Shown here piece by piece: positions 60,003-64,000 of a DNA stretch of 64,000 bases. Location of the stretch: assembly GCF_034366625.1 (NCBI RefSeq), contig NZ_JAXMIH010000008.1, positions 682,001 to 746,000 on the forward strand, given 5' to 3'. How positions within the stretch are numbered: position 1 is the first letter of the stretch; every line of letters starts with the position of its first letter. Origin of the DNA: Prosthecobacter sp. (GTDB lineage: Bacteria > Verrucomicrobiota > Verrucomicrobiia > Verrucomicrobiales > Verrucomicrobiaceae). Position numbers and translations under genes: made by a program. The notes under the pieces were generated by a model. The model had not been told where the DNA came from. It ran no database searches and worked only from the letters and a program-made list of their open reading frames with translations.

Positions 60003-61586
60003 TCATCGGGTGCCTTTCAAAATTTTCATCACCGCCTGCACCGTTCCTGGCTTCTCCAGGCATCCGTGTGGATAGGGCACGATGGTTTCGGATGCGGCTT
60101 CATCAAGATGCGCGCTCCAGTAGGGCACGATGCCGTCGCTGCCATTGCGGTAATCAACTTTGCCTCGAGTGGCAATGATGGAATGAAACGGGACACCAGC
60201 AGGGTGACGCGCCAGAGCGATGAAGTAAGGGTGCTTGGTGGCAAGGTTCTCGGTTCCCTCCACGCCCCAGTCATGAAATGAGCGCAAGGTCGGATGGATG
60301 AAGACGGCAGGCAGTTTCGTGAGTGCTTTCAAGCGCTGCCGTGCTGTCTTTGGCAGGAAGAGGATGAGCTTCACCAGAGTTCGCAAAATGCCATTGTTGG
60401 CAAGGACACTGCCCTGGTGCGGCGTGCTGATGAACACAACGGTCTTGATATTGGTCTGGCGTTCGAAGAACAAGCCTTCCTTCAGCATGCGTTGGGTCTT
60501 GGCATCGATCTGGCCTGCCATTTTTTCTGGCGAAGCGGTGAAGAAGGATCGCCAAAAATCGCTGTCGGAATCAATGACCTGCATGCGCGTCAGCAATCCG
60601 CCCATGCTGTGCCCCACCAGCACCATGCGGCCAAATCCTGCATCATGATGACCTGGATCGAGCCGGTCTCGTGAAGCTTTGAGAAGCTCACGCAAACGCG
60701 CGGCCGATGCCGGAATGGACAGCTTGGATGGATAAACGAAACACGCCGGCTGGTAGCGGCGGCGGAGTTTAGGGTCGGCGAACAGCTCGTTGACGGCGTT
60801 TTTCCACACACTCGGCCCCGAGCGCATGCCATGCACGAACACGACCGGCACTTTGGTGCTGTCGTAGCGGTTGAGGAAGAATAACTGTGACTCATCCTCG
60901 CCAGACGCTGACGGGCTCAGCTTGTCGGGCCCGTTCTCGTCGAGGGTCGAATCGGTCAAAGAAAACTGCAGCGCGGCGGTGAGGTTCTCCGCCAGTGGCT
61001 GGGAATGCCGTCCCATTTTTAGCTCTGACACAACCAGGGGATTATAAAAACGCAGTCTCGCCTCGGCAGGCTGACCCGGAGCGGCGGCAGGAAATTCCAA
61101 CACCGCAGTCGCCGGTAGAAACTCGCCGTTTGGAGGATGAAAAGGCCCGGCTACGCGGCGCGGATCATTTTGTGCCATCACCACCGGAACACCAAGTCCG
61201 TCATGCGCGACCGCGCGGTCAAACCCGTGCAGTTTCACCTCAGCGGCAAGCCGGCAATGAGCGAACTCCGACAGTGCCAATGTCCGTGCTGAACCAGTGC
61301 GGTGCGGAACATCGAATGTCAGCCGCCATGGCCGTGCTCCGTCCAACTGAATCTCCTTGGCCCATGCGTCTGCTCCTTCGTTGTTGCGGAGCGACTTCAC
61401 CACGGCTGCCACGGCGCGATCATACTTCTTCAAGGCTTTTTGCACGGTCACGGTACCGGGCGGTTCCATCTGCATGACCTGCCACGCTTGCCGGGCCTGC
61501 TCCAAACGTGCCGTCTTCAGCCCCTGGCACGCCGGGAAAACGGTGATGAGCACGCTGATGAAGATGACATGGCGCATTGGCTTCAT
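60003..61586 (-). CDS. Lipoprotein alpha/beta hydrolase (lipase/esterase-like)
   Basis: A 527-residue protein. A hydrophobic N-terminus with a lipobox-like VFPAC (Cys about residue 20) suggests a lipoprotein. An N-terminal half of unclear fold is followed by a hydrolase with VVFVHGMRSG and the nucleophile elbow GHSMGG (about residue 315), plus an FISTPHQGS motif. It could hydrolyse, transfer or remodel an acyl group on the product of the operon. It overlaps the desaturase gene by 4 bases and precedes the ABC genes. Confidence 0.83.
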   Translation of the reverse strand: MKPMRHVIFISVLITVFPACQGLKTARLEQARQAWQVMQMEPPGTVTVQKALKKYDRAVAAVVKSLRNNEGADAWAKEIQLDGARPWRLTFDVPHRTGSARTLALSEFAHCRLAAEVKLHGFDRAVAHDGLGVPVVMAQNDPRRVAGPFHPPNGEFLPATAVLEFPAAAPGQPAEARLRFYNPLVVSELKMGRHSQPLAENLTAALQFSLTDSTLDENGPDKLSPSASGEDESQLFFLNRYDSTKVPVVFVHGMRSGPSVWKNAVNELFADPKLRRRYQPACFVYPSKLSIPASAARLRELLKASRDRLDPGHHDAGFGRMVLVGHSMGGLLTRMQVIDSDSDFWRSFFTASPEKMAGQIDAKTQRMLKEGLFFERQTNIKTVVFISTPHQGSVLANNGILRTLVKLILFLPKTARQRLKALTKLPAVFIHPTLRSFHDWGVEGTENLATKHPYFIALARHPAGVPFHSIIATRGKVDYRNGSDGIVPYWSAHLDEAASETIVPYPHGCLEKPGTVQAVMKILKGTR

Positions 61587-62524
61587 GATTGGAGACGAGA
61601 CGTGTGCCAGTGAGCGCCCACGCGCGGATCGGCAAGACTGCGAAGCATGTCGAGCATCGCATGGCGATAGCTTGGAAAGGGCGGCCGTTCCTCGGGGCTC
61701 ACTGGCAGCAGTTCTGCCGCTCGCTGGGGCAGTTCCGCATGCGAAAGCCCGACATGCAGATGATGCACGCCATGAAACGGCTCATGCAGCAGCGTGAAAG
61801 CCACCACTCGGCCCCACCATCCCTCCGAAACGATGTTCCGTGTCGCGCTGTTCACCGTGCCGCCCGTCAAACCCACATGCTCGATATATTTGCGCCACGT
61901 TTGCAGGTTTGCGGCCACAGCGGCAGGGACCAGATACATCCACACAAAATAGCGCCACACTTCCGCATACGCCACCGCCGCGACAATGCCGATCCATACC
62001 ACCACCATCAGTGTCAGCTCCATCCAGATGCGACGCCGCACCTTTTTGCTCCGAATCGGCGAACCTGCACGCAGGAACGACCGCAGAAACAAAAACGGCG
62101 TAAAAAACAAGCCCAGCGTGAGTTCGAGCACCGCTGCGAGCACTCGTGCCCAGCGTGGCTTTTCTGTGAACACAAATGGCCACAGCTCCTCATCCCGCTC
62201 CGTGGCAAAGTAGGCGTGATGCGTTTGATGCGCCGCACGGTAAAGACTGAAGCTCATGAAGCTGAACACACCCAGCAGCACGCCATCAAACTCATTGAAA
62301 CGCCGGTTTCGCCTCAGCAGCCCGTGCGTCGCCTCATGAAACCCCACCGCCGCTCCATGCATGAGATGACTGGCGAGCAAGACCAGCGGAATCACCACCC
62401 AGAGCGATGCATCGCGATACAGGGCTGCGGCCAGGCCAATCTCGGTGAACAGAAAGAGAAAGACCACGATTTGAAACGCCGAACGGCTGACCCAATGAGG
62501 TTCGATGGATGACGAGGTGTTCAT
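61583..62524 (-). CDS. Membrane fatty acid desaturase
   Basis: A 313-residue integral membrane di-iron enzyme with all three His boxes: HEATHG (about residue 64), HQTHH (about 99) and HEPFHGVHH (about 250), and four or so hydrophobic segments. It inserts a double bond or hydroxyl into an acyl chain at the cytoplasmic face. It is coupled by a 4-base overlap to the lipoprotein hydrolase and lies 6 bases after the condensation gene, which fits modification of a lipid tail. Confidence 0.92.
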   Translation of the reverse strand: MNTSSSIEPHWVSRSAFQIVVFLFLFTEIGLAAALYRDASLWVVIPLVLLASHLMHGAAVGFHEATHGLLRRNRRFNEFDGVLLGVFSFMSFSLYRAAHQTHHAYFATERDEELWPFVFTEKPRWARVLAAVLELTLGLFFTPFLFLRSFLRAGSPIRSKKVRRRIWMELTLMVVVWIGIVAAVAYAEVWRYFVWMYLVPAAVAANLQTWRKYIEHVGLTGGTVNSATRNIVSEGWWGRVVAFTLLHEPFHGVHHLHVGLSHAELPQRAAELLPVSPEERPPFPSYRHAMLDMLRSLADPRVGAHWHTSRLQS

Positions 62525-62530
62525 CGAGGG

Positions 62531-63883
62531 TTAAGTGAAAAGACGGCTGTCTGGCGAGCTGCAGACGGCGGTGAGGACGGTGAGAAAGAGGCGATGAAGA
62601 TCCTCGATCTCAGATTGAGAAAAGCGGCTCCAGCGGAACAACCAGACAACTTCCAGGCCATCACCTTCCTCAGTGATTTCACAGGCGAGATCGAAGCGCG
62701 GCGTGCCGGTGGCGCGAATCTTGAGCTGGACCGAAAAGCCCGCCACCGCGAGATCCGGCACAGGCTGGTTTTGCAACGCGAAACGCACTTCATAGATGGG
62801 ATTGCGGCCCGGCATTCGCGGTGGATCGAGTGCGCTCACGAGTTCGGCAAAGGGCATGGCATTGGCAAAGCAATCCATCGTCGTTTGATGCACGGAGCGG
62901 AGGCTGTCGGAGAATGTGCGGCTGTCATCCACCTGCCCGCGCAAGGGCACGATGCTGGAGAAGTAGCCCATCGTCTCGCGCACTTCCTGGCGTGCGCGAT
63001 TCGCCACCGGCGTGCCCACCACGATATCCGCCACGCCGGTCCATCGCGACAGAGTGATCTGAAAGGCCGCGAGCAAGGTGCTGAACAGCGTGGCGCTGGT
63101 GCGCCGTGCCAAATCACGCACCGCCAGACCCAGCTCGGCAGACACACCGGCAATGCGCCGCTGCAATTGATCCGACTCATCCAGCGCATCTGCGCGATCA
63201 TCCCAAAGCCGCGTGGAACCAGCGAGATGCGTTTTCCAAAACGCCGCTCGTTGCTCCAGCAGCGCAGGCTGCCACAAAGCACGCTCAGCAGCGCCCCAGG
63301 CCATGTAGGACTGCGGCACAGGCGGCAGTCCGCCGCTCGCGCCTAACAGCACCTGCGCATAAGCCGCATATAAATCCTGCACCAAGACGCCGAGCGACCA
63401 GCCATCCGCAATCGCATGATGAATCGCCACGACGAGCACATGATCCGTCGGTGAGCGTCGCAGCACCTCCACGCGATACAGTGGTCCCTGCACAAGATCG
63501 AAGGGCGCATCGAACGTTTCACGCGCTGCTGCATCCATGGCCTCAGAACTCGATGATGACGATGCCAGATCACGAAACCGCATCACCGGCTCGCTCTGCA
63601 CCTGGATCATCTGCACCGCCCGGTCTTTGCTCGGCAGGAATGAAAGCCGCAGCACCTCATGACGGTTCACTACGCGCTGCATCGCGGCCGTGCAGTCCTG
63701 CGCGGTGATCGCACCTTTGATCTCGATGAGGCAGCAGATCGTGTTGGTTTTGTCCGAGACCGGCACGGGCGACGTTTCCCACAGCTCGCGCTGCGGAAAG
63801 GTCAGCGGATGCAGCGCCGCCTTGCCGCTGTCCAGCCAGCGTTTCAGCCGCGTTCGCTTGTCCTCGGCTATCGGGGGGCTCAC
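62531..63883 (-). CDS. Stand-alone NRPS condensation domain protein
   Basis: A 450-residue protein that is essentially one condensation domain. The active-site motif HHxxxDG is intact as IHHAIADGWS (about residue 150), with C1 FPQRELWE, C4-like YMAWG, C5 IVVGTPVANR and a later VPLRG...FSDSL region. It joins an acyl or peptidyl thioester to an amine or alcohol. The start is GTG at 63881-63883, overlapping the upstream stop, so both proteins are translationally coupled parts of one assembly line. Confidence 0.9.
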   Translation of the reverse strand: MSPPIAEDKRTRLKRWLDSGKAALHPLTFPQRELWETSPVPVSDKTNTICCLIEIKGAITAQDCTAAMQRVVNRHEVLRLSFLPSKDRAVQMIQVQSEPVMRFRDLASSSSSSEAMDAAARETFDAPFDLVQGPLYRVEVLRRSPTDHVLVVAIHHAIADGWSLGVLVQDLYAAYAQVLLGASGGLPPVPQSYMAWGAAERALWQPALLEQRAAFWKTHLAGSTRLWDDRADALDESDQLQRRIAGVSAELGLAVRDLARRTSATLFSTLLAAFQITLSRWTGVADIVVGTPVANRARQEVRETMGYFSSIVPLRGQVDDSRTFSDSLRSVHQTTMDCFANAMPFAELVSALDPPRMPGRNPIYEVRFALQNQPVPDLAVAGFSVQLKIRATGTPRFDLACEITEEGDGLEVVWLFRWSRFSQSEIEDLHRLFLTVLTAVCSSPDSRLFT

Positions 63884-64000
63884 GCGCGCACCTCCAGCAA
63901 GGCTGCCTCCTCGGCATGAATGGGGCGGTCCACAGGGGTGTCGGCACCGAGCAACTGATCCAAGTCCTCGTCGGAAATCGCATCGAGATCCACATCTTCA
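63880..64000 (-). CDS. C-terminal end of an upstream assembly-line-like protein (partial)
   Basis: Only the last 39 or so codons are inside the window: the acidic stretch DLDAISDEDLDQLLG and the tail PIHAEEAALLEVRA before the stop. Acidic ends of the SDEEL-DxLL kind are common after NRPS or PKS modules, where they dock to the next protein. The 4-base overlap with the condensation gene supports that reading. The product itself cannot be named from this piece. Confidence 0.6.
   Translation of the reverse strand, partial: EDVDLDAISDEDLDQLLGADTPVDRPIHAEEAALLEVRA

Overview
The window is high-GC DNA that reads like a member of the Verrucomicrobiota, probably near Prosthecobacter/Verrucomicrobium. 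This is an inference from the gene mix: a PEP-CTERM protein with autotransporter-associated beta-strand repeats, a DUF1080 protein, an EboE protein, a 23S-IVS-type four-helix protein, several exported propeller and Kelch proteins, and heptamer-phased intergenic repeats. No rRNA, tRNA or CRISPR array was seen.

Layout. (1) 0-9.9 kb holds mostly minus-strand genes: a bifunctional aldolase/dehydrogenase of the L-rhamnose type, eboE, a four-helix protein lying between inverted heptamer repeats, a DUF1080 protein, an atypical sigma-54 activator, uppS, a zinc-ribbon membrane protein (plus strand) and tatC. (2) 9.9-20.2 kb is housekeeping: a Nudix hydrolase, argH, the feoA-feoB-small Cys-rich protein operon, a nitrilase-family hydrolase, an L,D-transpeptidase, a GNAT enzyme, a DEAD-box helicase and comM. 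(3) 20.3-24.0 kb is one large beta-repeat surface protein.

(4) 24.2-52.8 kb is the main accessory locus. A plus-strand run (24.2-43.0 kb) encodes a Gfo/Idh oxidoreductase, two Asp-box sialidase-fold proteins, four related beta-propeller proteins (one fused to a Kelch domain), an esterase, a sialate O-acetylesterase-like protein, an RraA-like and an HpcH/HpaI-like aldolase, two SDRs, a CoA-transferase and a thiolase. A convergent minus-strand run (51.6-43.0 kb) encodes an adenylate-kinase-like protein, GlpX, a class III aminotransferase, an M81 protein, an amidohydrolase, an SDR, an MFS carrier and a NanM-like Kelch protein. A GntR-headed, LacI-type sugar-sensing regulator sits divergently at its head. 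The simplest reading is one regulated system: exported propeller and esterase proteins trim an acidic or acetylated glycan, the MFS protein imports the product, and the SDR, amidohydrolase, aldolase, CoA-transferase and thiolase enzymes break it down to acetyl-CoA and pyruvate-level products. Canonical sialic-acid catabolism (NanA, NanK, NanE) is absent, so the substrate is unknown.

(5) 52.8-53.7 kb is a scar: a doubly frameshifted HTH regulator abutting a decayed 3' copy of comM. (6) 53.8-57.2 kb carries two exported carbohydrate-active or esterase-like proteins. (7) 57.2-64.0 kb is a tight minus-strand operon entering from the right edge: the end of an assembly-line-like protein, a stand-alone condensation domain, a fatty acid desaturase, a lipoprotein hydrolase, an ABC ATPase plus FtsX-type permease, and an outer-membrane lipoprotein-sorting-like protein. 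It looks like part of a lipid or lipopeptide assembly and export cluster.

An undercurrent through the window is short repeat tracts phased at about 7 bp, plus a 54-bp palindromic element sitting in frame inside a coding region.
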